Shown in pieces: positions 1-4,052 of a stretch of DNA of 9,485 nt (positions within the stretch are counted from its first letter, which is position 1; the number at the start of each line of letters is the position of its first letter). Origin of the DNA: an uncultured Clostridium sp. (GTDB lineage: Bacteria; Bacillota; Clostridia; TANB77; CAG-508); contig USTA01000022.1 of assembly GCA_900557475.1 (NCBI GenBank), forward strand, positions 1 through 9,485. The letters are read 5' to 3'. Made by a program: the position numbers and the translations under genes. A model generated the notes under the pieces. The model was not told the DNA's origin and did no database searches. It saw only the letters and a list, made by a program, of their open reading frames with translations.

Positions 1-55
1 AAAGAGGGCTACACTCTCACCCACTATTCTTATAGCAGTTGCAAATATTATAGCC
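1..55. repeat. Terminal direct repeat, left copy (circle closure)
   Basis: These 55 bases are identical to 9431-9485. An exact 55-base overlap is what a de Bruijn assembler using k=55 leaves at the ends of a closed circle, so I read the window as one circular molecule of about 9,430 bp cut at an arbitrary point. Features near either end should be read across the junction. A genuine terminal repeat of a linear phage genome is the alternative, but the plasmid-like content and the exact length make it less likely. Confidence 0.9.
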
Positions 56-74
56 CCCTCTCTTAGCCTTGTAA
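47..74 (-). promoter_or_regulatory. Candidate leftward promoter before the small XRE gene
   Basis: On the minus strand a perfect TATAAT (47-52) lies 16 bp after TTACAA (69-74), a weak -35 box. Transcription would start near position 40, cross the circle junction and reach the XRE regulator starting at 9366. Copies of AGGGCTACACTCT lie on both sides of it (5-17 and 76-88), as expected of operator sites. The weak -35 and spacer length keep this tentative. Confidence 0.4.
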
Positions 75-75
75 T

Positions 76-88
76 AGGGCTACACTCT
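76..88 (+). repeat. AGGGCTACACTCT repeat (three copies around the junction)
   Basis: The 13-mer AGGGCTACACTCT occurs exactly at 5-17 and 76-88 (5-17 recurs at 9435-9447 through the terminal overlap). A degenerate copy, AGGGCTACAACTCG, is at 9417-9430. On the circle, three copies lie within about 100 bp, just upstream of the 67-residue XRE gene and around its candidate promoter. Operator sites for that regulator are the simplest reading. The 5-17 copy can also pair its AGAGGGCTA with TAGCCCCCTCT at 51-61. Confidence 0.55.
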
Positions 89-556
89 TATAACCCCTCT
101 TGTCGTAAAATTTGCTGCATTTTAACCTTATAAGCATAATTTTTATGACTTCTGTAGTCGCTTTTTTTCCTCCAGGTAATAGCAAGATTATCAACGTTAT
201 TATTTAGTTTGTCATGGTCCTTATGTACTATTTTTAGGACCGTTGTATCTACTATTCCATTAAAGGCTTCATAAACAAGTTTATGGATATACTCCCTTTT
301 TCTTGTATTTGAATTATTTGTAATGTTAACACTATAGTAGCCATTAGTTAGCCTTTGGCTCAACTCTTTCCATATAACTGCATGGTATTTTTCGCCTTCT
401 AGAGTTTCATATTCGAGTTTATATTTACTGGAAAAAACTTGTCACAAAATAATTATTGCAGCCAATCACCTTTTTAGCTTCTTCTCCATAGTAAAGTAAT
501 TTTTCTAAGTTGCTATCTACCTCTAGGTGGTCTGTATTTCTTAATCTTCTAGCCAT
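88..556 (-). pseudogene. Frameshifted HNH homing-type endonuclease
   Basis: Two ORFs that look like one broken gene. The first starts at ATG 554-556 behind a strong G-tract ribosome binding site and gives 43 residues, stopping at 425. The second is open in another frame from about position 446 to 88 and has no good start except TTG at 363. Its 91 residues carry an HNH_3-type core: IHKLVYEAFNG, then VHKDHDKLNNNVDNL with the HKD and NN residues intact. Removing one T from the T6 run (minus strand, near 432-437) fuses them into about 155 residues. The join then reads NNYFVTSF followed by KYKLEYETLEG, which resembles the NUMOD-type 'Y-VS-F' segment these enzymes carry upstream of HNH. The start overlaps the previous gene's end (1 bp gap). 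It could be real inactivation, slippage or a base-call error. HNH assignment is strong; single-gene origin is a good inference. Confidence 0.75.
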
Positions 557-557
557 G

Positions 558-1094
558 TTATTCCCCCCTCATAATTTTATTTTCTATGAAATCGGAATAA
601 ACTTCATCGTCTGATAATTTGTATTTTGTTTCTTTGGCATATTTATAGCCGTCCTTCAAGGATTGCTTTTCAGCTTCTAATAAGATTATGTCTAATCTTT
701 TTATCGTATCTTTCGCCAACTCATCGTTTAAACGTAAATCCAAACTTGCAACTTGATCAATGCGTTCGGTTACTATATTGTAGTTTTGGGCGAAAGCTTC
801 TGAACGTACAAAAGTGTAGGTATGTCTTGTAGTTGCGTGTAGTTTCGTATTCTTATCTATGTAATCTTTTATTTGTGCGTCCCTTTTTGATTCAATACTA
901 TTTGAAACGGATTGAAAAGGTCTGTATTCATCTAGTTTAAATATACCTTCTATTACTCTAATAAGAAGTTTAAGAAGTTCTAAAACTAGATATAATCCGA
1001 ATTTAAATGCTTTAAATATTAATTTAATTAAAACTTTTAAAATTTCTATATAAACATTTTTTTCTTTTTCTTCTACTACTTGAGTATTCATCAT
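558..1094 (-). CDS. Unknown protein with long hydrophobic/amphipathic N-terminal helix
   Basis: 178 residues, no family recognised. Residues about 14-54 form a long leucine/isoleucine/phenylalanine-rich helix with a lysine or arginine every few positions, so it is amphipathic or membrane-associated rather than a clean transmembrane span; I see no signal peptidase site. Residues 60-178 are hydrophilic, helical and charged. Two ATG codons in tandem (1092-1094 and 1089-1091) follow a GAGGGGG ribosome binding site; the first is used here. It is the first gene of the G-tract-RBS group and runs straight into the broken HNH gene (stop at 558, next ATG at 556), so the two are co-transcribed. A superinfection-exclusion or membrane-anchoring role is possible but nothing in the sequence proves it. 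Confidence 0.75.
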   Translation of the reverse strand: MMNTQVVEEKEKNVYIEILKVLIKLIFKAFKFGLYLVLELLKLLIRVIEGIFKLDEYRPFQSVSNSIESKRDAQIKDYIDKNTKLHATTRHTYTFVRSEAFAQNYNIVTERIDQVASLDLRLNDELAKDTIKRLDIILLEAEKQSLKDGYKYAKETKYKLSDDEVYSDFIENKIMRGE

Positions 1095-1133
1095 ATAACC
1101 CCCTCTTATTCTCTTTTACTGGAGCTATAATCA

Positions 1134-1142
1134 TGATATAAT
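1134..1142 (+). promoter_or_regulatory. Extended -10 promoter for a short rightward RNA
   Basis: TGATATAAT at 1134-1142 is a perfect extended -10 element. The -35 region (TTTTAC, 1114-1119) is poor, as extended -10 promoters tolerate. It points right, away from the 178-residue gene, towards the terminator at 1183-1218. Confidence 0.4.
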
Positions 1143-1148
1143 TTACTT

Positions 1149-1218
1149 GCGACGGTTAGTTATATCTGATATAGCTATCCAGGAAGTTACTCATTTAATG
1201 GGTAGCTTCTTTTTTTTT
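1149..1218 (+). ncRNA. Predicted ~70-nt small RNA ending in a terminator
   Basis: The transcript would run from about 1149 to the T9 tract ending at 1218. It contains a near-perfect hairpin (TAGTTATATC 1157-1166 with GATATAGCTA 1168-1177), although a 1-nt loop suggests this may instead act as a DNA palindrome. It then has an intrinsic terminator, stem GAAGTTAC / GTAGCTTC (1183-1190 / 1202-1209) followed by nine T. No ORF is present. It diverges from the 178-residue gene and could be a regulatory RNA or a short abortive transcript. No known RNA family recognised. Confidence 0.4.
1183..1218 (+). terminator. Rho-independent terminator (rightward)
   Basis: 8-bp stem with one G-T pair, 11-nt loop, followed by nine T (1210-1218). 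It works only rightward; there is no matching T tract on the minus strand. Confidence 0.7.
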
Positions 1219-1219
1219 C

Positions 1220-1243
1220 GATACATAGTTATTACTATGTATC
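1220..1243. promoter_or_regulatory. Perfect palindrome, operator-like (site 1)
   Basis: The arms GATACATAGT and ACTATGTATC are perfect inverted repeats around TATT. No T tract follows on either strand, so it is not a terminator. The same half-site recurs at 1286-1309 with the same 24-bp overall size, which suggests one dimeric regulator binding twice. Confidence 0.5.
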
Positions 1244-1285
1244 AAATTTGATTAACTAACTACCAATAAGGCCAAATAAAAATTG

Positions 1286-1309
1286 GATACATAGTGTATA
1301 TTATGTGTT
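1286..1309. promoter_or_regulatory. Imperfect palindrome, operator-like (site 2)
   Basis: GATACATA (1286-1293) pairs imperfectly (6 of 8) with TATGTGTT (1302-1309), with the same spacing as site 1, 66 bp away centre to centre. It ends about 25 bp before the ribosome binding site of the plus-strand peptide at 1349, so it may control that gene. Confidence 0.4.
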
Positions 1310-1348
1310 CTATTTTGACCATACTCCATATAAAAAGGAGTGATTGAC

Positions 1349-1435
1349 TTGTTGCTATTACTATTATTTCTAATTCTAATTGGTGCTTTTACATGGAGTT
1401 TACTCTGGATAATTGCCTTCTGGTTAAGTTACTAA
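1349..1435 (+). CDS. Predicted 28-residue hydrophobic peptide
   Basis: A short ORF on the strand opposite to every other gene. It starts at TTG (1349), preceded at 8 bases by a strong AAAAAGGAG ribosome binding site; a second TTG follows directly. The product is almost entirely hydrophobic (runs of Leu and Ile, then GAFTWSLLWIIAFWLSY, four Trp or Tyr near the end), enough for one membrane helix. Its TAA (1433-1435) interlocks with the TAG of the convergent RHH gene (1432-1434). Such peptides can be type I toxins, holin-like or regulatory; none can be chosen from sequence. The RBS quality and two palindromes upstream support it; the TTG start and tiny size weaken it. Confidence 0.45.
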   Translation: MLLLLLFLILIGAFTWSLLWIIAFWLSY

Positions 1436-1773
1436 TTCAACATGCTTATAACCTGTACTATTCTACCAATAGAATCTCTTATAATAAGCTGCTTATTATT
1501 ATCTTGTAACTCATAAGAGAAACTTATACTCCTAACCCCTTTGGCCACAATGAACTTTTGAGTTTCGTAATTTATGTCTAGGACCTTATACAGACTTTCT
1601 ATTTTGCTCTTAATATCAGCTTCAGAAACTTGTAAAATATCAGGTTGCTTTAACTTTTCAAGAAGTGAATTTCTTATTAGGTCACTTCTTGTAATTTCAT
1701 TCTTTTTACAATACTCATCTACTTGATCCAATAATGAATCCTCAATTCTGACCGTAATATTTGTAGTTGCCAT
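1432..1773 (-). CDS. Ribbon-helix-helix (CopG/Arc-type) regulator
   Basis: 113 residues. The N-terminal 45 are a typical RHH DNA-binding fold: a beta strand (TTNITVRIEDSLL), helix A (DQVDEYCKKN) and helix B after the 'TRSDLIRNSLLEKL' turn, with Ser-Asp capping. Residues 50-113 are a separate small domain with no match I recognise, perhaps for oligomerisation or ligand binding. RHH proteins bind DNA as dimers on short repeats and, on plasmids, act as copy-number repressors or partition adaptors. The start follows GGAGGTGA at a good distance. Its promoter (1809-1837) lies inside GTATTGC-type repeats, so autorepression is likely. A 17-bp relative of that site lies upstream of the helicase at 6115-6131, suggesting it also controls replication. 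The TGACATA array beyond its promoter is another possible target. Confidence 0.85.
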   Translation of the reverse strand: MATTNITVRIEDSLLDQVDEYCKKNEITRSDLIRNSLLEKLKQPDILQVSEADIKSKIESLYKVLDINYETQKFIVAKGVRSISFSYELQDNNKQLIIRDSIGRIVQVISMLN

Positions 1774-1808
1774 TTAATCACCTCCATTATTTTGTTTTCT
1801 TACTATAT

Positions 1809-1840
1809 ATTATATGATACAATGCAATACATCGCAATAC
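1809..1840 (-). promoter_or_regulatory. RHH gene promoter with overlapping repeat operator
   Basis: Minus-strand TTGCGA (1832-1837), a 17-bp spacer and TATAAT (1809-1814) make a strong sigma-A-type promoter. From the -35 to the spacer the core GTATTG(C) repeats about every 10 bp (1816-1840), so a repressor bound there would block polymerase. The motif matches 6115-6131 at 14 of 17 positions. Confidence 0.7.
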
Positions 1841-1957
1841 GAAAGTTTTAAAAAAGTATATTATATTTTTATAGACCTTGGCGACGGGGGGAAAAATGTT
1901 GAATTTTTGGAATGCATGGGGTAGCCCTGAAAAAACTAGCCCCCCTATAAAAAATAG

Positions 1958-2198
1958 ACTGACATAAAAAGACCTGTTTTACTGACATAAAAACTTTTAC
2001 CAAAACAATAAAATGCCTGTAACCATTGATATTACTAGCTTTCAAGCCTTTTTACTGACATAACTATAAAATGGCATAAAACTTATGCTTTTATGTCATA
2101 ATCTCTACACCCTAGTGATACCAACGACTTCATACCCTTATAAGGTATATCATGTCAGTAAATATGTCAGTAAAATTTACTATGTCTTGTCTGACATA
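1958..2198. repeat. TGACATA iteron array (second iteron locus)
   Basis: ACTGACATAA occurs at 1958, 1981 and 2054 on the plus strand (the first two extend to an identical 13-mer). Inverted copies are at 2091-2098, 2152-2160 and 2163-2172, and an inverted pair TATGTC/TGACATA is at 2181-2198. That is seven to eight copies in 240 bp with no gene. An internal hairpin GCATAA-TTATGC is at 2073-2087. It differs from the origin iterons but shares the TGACA core. A partition site, a second origin or a packaging/recognition site are all possible; closeness to the RHH gene makes a centromere-like site attractive. Confidence 0.65.
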
Positions 2199-2476
2199 CT
2201 TATTTTTAATTGGCCAATACACTCCAGGACTTGCATTGTCTAAGCTTGAATAGTTTACTATAACATACAAAAGGCTAAGATAACATACTCTTTACTGGAC
2301 AAATACAGGCCTCGATAAGCGACAAGTGTAACACTACTCATCCACTCTTAAGACCTCATGCTTCTGATACTACTACAACACTACTACTCCAATACCTTAT
2401 AACAGTCATGCTCTTATGCTCTATACTGCCCTTGCATCTATCCCTTATAAGTAATAGACATGAGAATCCTATTCTA
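2199..2476. other. Gene-free stretch, relatively GC-richer
   Basis: About 280 bp without a credible ORF on either strand: the few ATG-started frames are under 25 codons and lack ribosome binding sites. Base composition is visibly less AT-rich than the flanks. A TTACTGGA-type octamer seen at 2289 and 2488 also occurs near 1117 and 3530. It could be a decayed gene or part of a structured RNA; I could not fold it into a convincing structure. Confidence 0.4.
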
Positions 2477-2690
2477 TCTATTGCTATTACTGGAGTTGCT
2501 CTTCCCGTAAAAAGTTTACCTAACAAATAATTATTAAAAATTTGATAATAAATTATTACACAATTAATAATAAATTACTAATAACAATAAATTACTAAAA
2601 AAATAATAATAAATTATTACGCAATTAATAAAATATTATTAGGTTATTATTATTGGATCATTGCACAATTATTAATTAATTAGTTCAAAA
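2477..2690. repeat. AT-rich repeat block, copy A
   Basis: It begins with 43 bp (2477-2519) matching 3520-3562 at 39 of 43 positions, including TACTGGAGTTGC and CGTAAAAAGTTTAC. It continues through about 120 bp of near-pure A/T with repeated AATAATAAATTATTA and ACRCAATTAATAA units (near 2556, 2617, 2661). It ends with TATTGGATCA (2651-2660), also found in copy B. No coding potential. Either an expanded duplicate of copy B or an AT-rich unwinding region. Confidence 0.65.
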
Positions 2691-2731
2691 TAAAAAACCA
2701 AAAGAGTCTTGATTATCAAATCTCTTTTGGT
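2690..2731 (-). terminator. Terminator of the toxin transcript (leftward)
   Basis: A perfect 10-bp stem, ACCAAAAGAG (2697-2706) with CTCTTTTGGT (2722-2731), followed on the minus strand by six T and further T. It lies about 110 bp past the toxin stop codon, giving a toxin mRNA of roughly 340 nt. Confidence 0.75.
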
Positions 2732-2841
2732 CTATAATTAAGTTAATAAAAAAAATAATTGATAAATAAAAAAAGAGAGAACTACATTCTATTTGCTTTA
2801 GAGTGATAGCTTCTTGATTTAATGATAATTAAAACTTTTGT

Positions 2842-2961
2842 TTAAAGATCACTCTTACGGCCATTTGAGCGATCTTTTATTTTTATGTAAAAAAACTTAA
2901 AACAGTCCCAAAGAACTGCTGCTAATAAACTAGCTAATATACTAAAAATAAAAGTGTTCAT
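2842..2961 (-). CDS. Probable type I toxin (C. difficile-type small membrane toxin)
   Basis: 39 residues, from ATG 2959-2961 behind a very strong AAAGGAGGTGA site, to TAA at 2842. Residues 4-28 form one hydrophobic helix (FIFSILASLLAAVLW, then CFKFFYI). A basic, polar tail ends in RSNGRKSDL. This plan (hydrophobic N-terminus with an IASL-like stretch, short basic tail with K-S-D-L) resembles, as I recall them, the type I toxins of C. difficile and relatives, often carried by prophages. The coding 3' end sits inside a hairpin that works as a terminator for the opposite strand (2844-2885), as expected where an antitoxin RNA converges on the toxin gene. The 5' leader is about 67 nt. An earlier ATG (2966) gives only two codons. 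The role would be element maintenance. A plain small membrane protein is the alternative. Confidence 0.6.
   Translation of the reverse strand: MNTFIFSILASLLAAVLWDCFKFFYIKIKDRSNGRKSDL
2844..2885 (+). terminator. Rightward terminator inside the toxin 3' end (candidate antitoxin RNA end)
   Basis: AAAGATC-A-CTC (2844-2854) pairs with GAG-C-GATCTTT (2867-2877), one mismatch, and is followed by TTTTATTTTTATG. It faces right, so something on the plus strand is expected to end here. A convergent antitoxin RNA starting around 2740-2810 would fit. TAGAGTGAT near 2799-2807 can also pair with the stem's ATCACTCT. I found no strong plus-strand promoter upstream (TTGATA at about 2754 with a TACATT is the best). 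Confidence 0.45.
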
Positions 2962-2989
2962 ATCATTTCACCTCCTTTCGTAGGTTACT

Positions 2990-3018
2990 TTGACATGAAA
3001 CTACCACTCTAATAAAAT
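2990..3018 (+). promoter_or_regulatory. Strong rightward promoter upstream of the toxin gene
   Basis: A perfect TTGACA (2990-2995), a 17-bp spacer and TAAAAT (3013-3018): the best sigma-A promoter match in the window. It points away from the toxin, with a start near 3025, and no plus-strand ORF follows before the 3090-3115 hairpin. Its spacer lies within the toxin leader, so the two promoters are back to back and would interfere. Confidence 0.65.
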
Positions 3019-3036
3019 GTAATTCTCTTATTACAT
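3017..3036. promoter_or_regulatory. Palindrome between two divergent promoters
   Basis: ATGTAAT-TCTCTT-ATTACAT, perfect 7-bp arms, overlaps the -10 of the rightward promoter (3013-3018) and touches that of the leftward one. A protein bound here would control both directions at once. Confidence 0.5.
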
Positions 3037-3043
3037 TATATCA
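3035..3043 (-). promoter_or_regulatory. Toxin promoter (extended -10)
   Basis: Minus-strand TGATATAAT (3035-3043) is a perfect extended -10; no good -35 is visible 16-18 bp upstream. The start would be near 3028, about 67 nt before the toxin ATG. Confidence 0.5.
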
Positions 3044-3081
3044 TAACGAAAAAAAACTCGTCGGAGTAAAATAAATAAATA

Positions 3082-3115
3082 AAATAAAAAAGAAGGTACT
3101 TTTTTGTACCCTCTT
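3082..3115 (-). terminator. Terminator of the 107-residue ORF (leftward)
   Basis: A 10-bp stem (3090-3099 with 3106-3115, one G-T pair) around a six-base A loop on the minus strand, followed by a T-rich run. The stem begins at the stop codon of the gene ending at 3115. Confidence 0.7.
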
Positions 3116-3438
3116 TATGCTTCAAATACATTCAATCCATATTTAATTTCTTGTACTTCTTTATCAATTTTTCTTATATTTTTATTGATTAAATTTTTTA
3201 AAATTTTTTTATCAATTTCGGACCAGTTATTTTGGTCTGCTAAATCCTCTAAGCTAGTAAAATCAACGATTGTAAAAATCTTAACTTGTTTATTTTGTGA
3301 CAGAGTAGGAACTATTTTATAAAGAAATATATTGTCTACTCTGTAACACTTTCTGATTGGTTTTACATCTATTTTGAATATATTATTAAGTCTTATTTGT
3401 AATTGTTCTACTGTTAATTTTATAGGTACATTCTCCAT
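3115..3438 (-). CDS. Unknown 107-residue protein, probably 5'-truncated
   Basis: No family recognised. It is mostly helical and lysine-rich, with LTVEQLQIRLNNIF near the N-terminus (possibly a winged or HTH-like segment) and a charged C-terminus (INKNIRKIDKEVQEIKYGL). The ATG at 3438 has no ribosome binding site. The frame stays open 40 codons further upstream, to a stop at 3559-3561, and reads as believable protein (LSYTTEHLQIFIDDF just before the Met) but contains no ATG, GTG or TTG. That extension runs into AT-rich repeat copy B. The simplest reading is that recombination at the repeat removed the true start, leaving a 3' fragment. Frameshift or an unusual start is the alternative. It has its own terminator at 3082-3115. 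Confidence 0.55.
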   Translation of the reverse strand: MENVPIKLTVEQLQIRLNNIFKIDVKPIRKCYRVDNIFLYKIVPTLSQNKQVKIFTIVDFTSLEDLADQNNWSEIDKKILKNLINKNIRKIDKEVQEIKYGLNVFEA

Positions 3439-3519
3439 AAAATCGTCTATAAATATTTGTAAATGTTCAGTTGTATAACTTAATCCAGGTTTAAACGTTT
3501 TAACTATTTGATTATATAA

Positions 3520-3640
3520 TCTATTACTACTACTGGAGTTGCCCTTCTCGTAAAAAGTTTACTTTATCAGGAAATTAATAAAAAATTATTAAGGACTTAT
3601 TATTGGATCAATACACAATTAATAATTTGTTGTTAAGCAT
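3520..3640. repeat. AT-rich repeat block, copy B
   Basis: 3520-3562 matches 2477-2519 at 39 of 43 positions, and TATTGGATCA with the following CACAATT (3601-3620) matches 2651-2670 at 17 of 20. Copy B lacks the roughly 80-90 bp of extra A/T repeats of copy A. The direct copies flank the toxin and the truncated ORF, about 1.04 kb apart, so recombination could delete or duplicate that cassette. Copy B leads directly into the origin iterons at 3681, so it may supply AT-rich DNA for opening. Confidence 0.65.
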
Positions 3641-3680
3641 TTAGGAAAAATATATTAAATTATTAATAAAAAATTAAAAA

Positions 3681-4002
3681 GGTGACACTGATGACACTGG
3701 TGACACCTATTTTTCCCAAAGTACTTTTAAACTCTATATATAGGCCATTTTTATAAAAAAATATACTTTTTTCCTAATGTTACGAAAGTCACTGTCACCA
3801 CTGTCACCCCTTGCTCAAAGTGTTGATTTTTCAACGTTTATTGAGGTGACACTGAAGGTGACACTGGTGACACTCGCAGTGTCACCCTTGGTAAAAAATT
3901 AAAAAAAATTTAAAAAAATATTTAAAAAGGTGACACTGGTGACACTGCGGTGACACTGGAAAATGACACTGGTGTCACCCTTTTTTATATGCAGTGTCAC
4001 CC
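3681..4002. other. Replication origin with GGTGACACTG iterons
   Basis: About 15 copies of a 10-mer, GGTGACACTG or a close variant. Direct copies begin at 3681, 3690, 3699, 3845, 3857, 3866, 3929, 3938, 3949 and 3962; inverted copies lie near 3790, 3799, 3878, 3971 and 3992. The clusters flank AT-rich tracts at 3709-3789 and 3888-3928. Iteron clusters on both sides of an AT-rich tract, immediately 3' of the helicase gene, is the arrangement known for the rep-ori of staphylococcal pathogenicity islands. The likely binder is the C-terminal domain of the helicase at 4053-5675. Adjacent direct copies overlap by one base or touch, at 9-12 bp steps, so proteins would stack on one DNA face. The spacers are too short for CRISPR. 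Confidence 0.85.
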
Positions 4003-4013
4003 TTTATAAGCAT

Positions 4014-4045
4014 AAAAAAAGACCAAGATAAACTTAGTCTTTTTT
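4014..4045 (-). terminator. Terminator of the helicase gene
   Basis: AAAAAGACcAAG (4016-4027) pairs with CTTaGTCTTTTT (4033-4044), one mismatch and a five-base loop, with T tracts on both sides. It lies 8 bp past the stop codon and shields the iteron origin from helicase transcription. Confidence 0.75.
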
Positions 4046-4052
4046 ATTAATT

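Noticed and set aside
1..61. dif/Xer or attP core at the junction
   Set aside because: No good match to the Firmicute dif consensus that I can see, no integrase on the element, and the cut point is set by assembly rather than biology.
425..446. Programmed -1 frameshift heptamer (T TTT TTC) in the HNH gene
   Set aside because: The heptamer is in the right phase, but a -1 shift leads to a stop within about ten codons; the HNH frame needs a +1 shift or loss of one T.
1896..1967. 23-residue plus-strand ORF after a GGGGGG tract
   Set aside because: The RBS-like tract and ATG are suggestive, but there is no clear promoter or domain, and its end lies in the iteron array; too weak to call a gene.
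2182..2253. 23-codon ATG-started frame on the plus strand
   Set aside because: No ribosome binding site, begins inside the iteron array, no protein character.
1850..2520. Large phage-associated RNA such as ROOL or GOLLD
   Set aside because: Length and context are tempting, but I could not see the long-range helices and the iterons explain half of it; kept only as an open question for 2199-2476.
3681..4002. CRISPR array
   Set aside because: The repeats are 10 bp, occur in both orientations, often touch, and have no uniform spacers; they are origin iterons.
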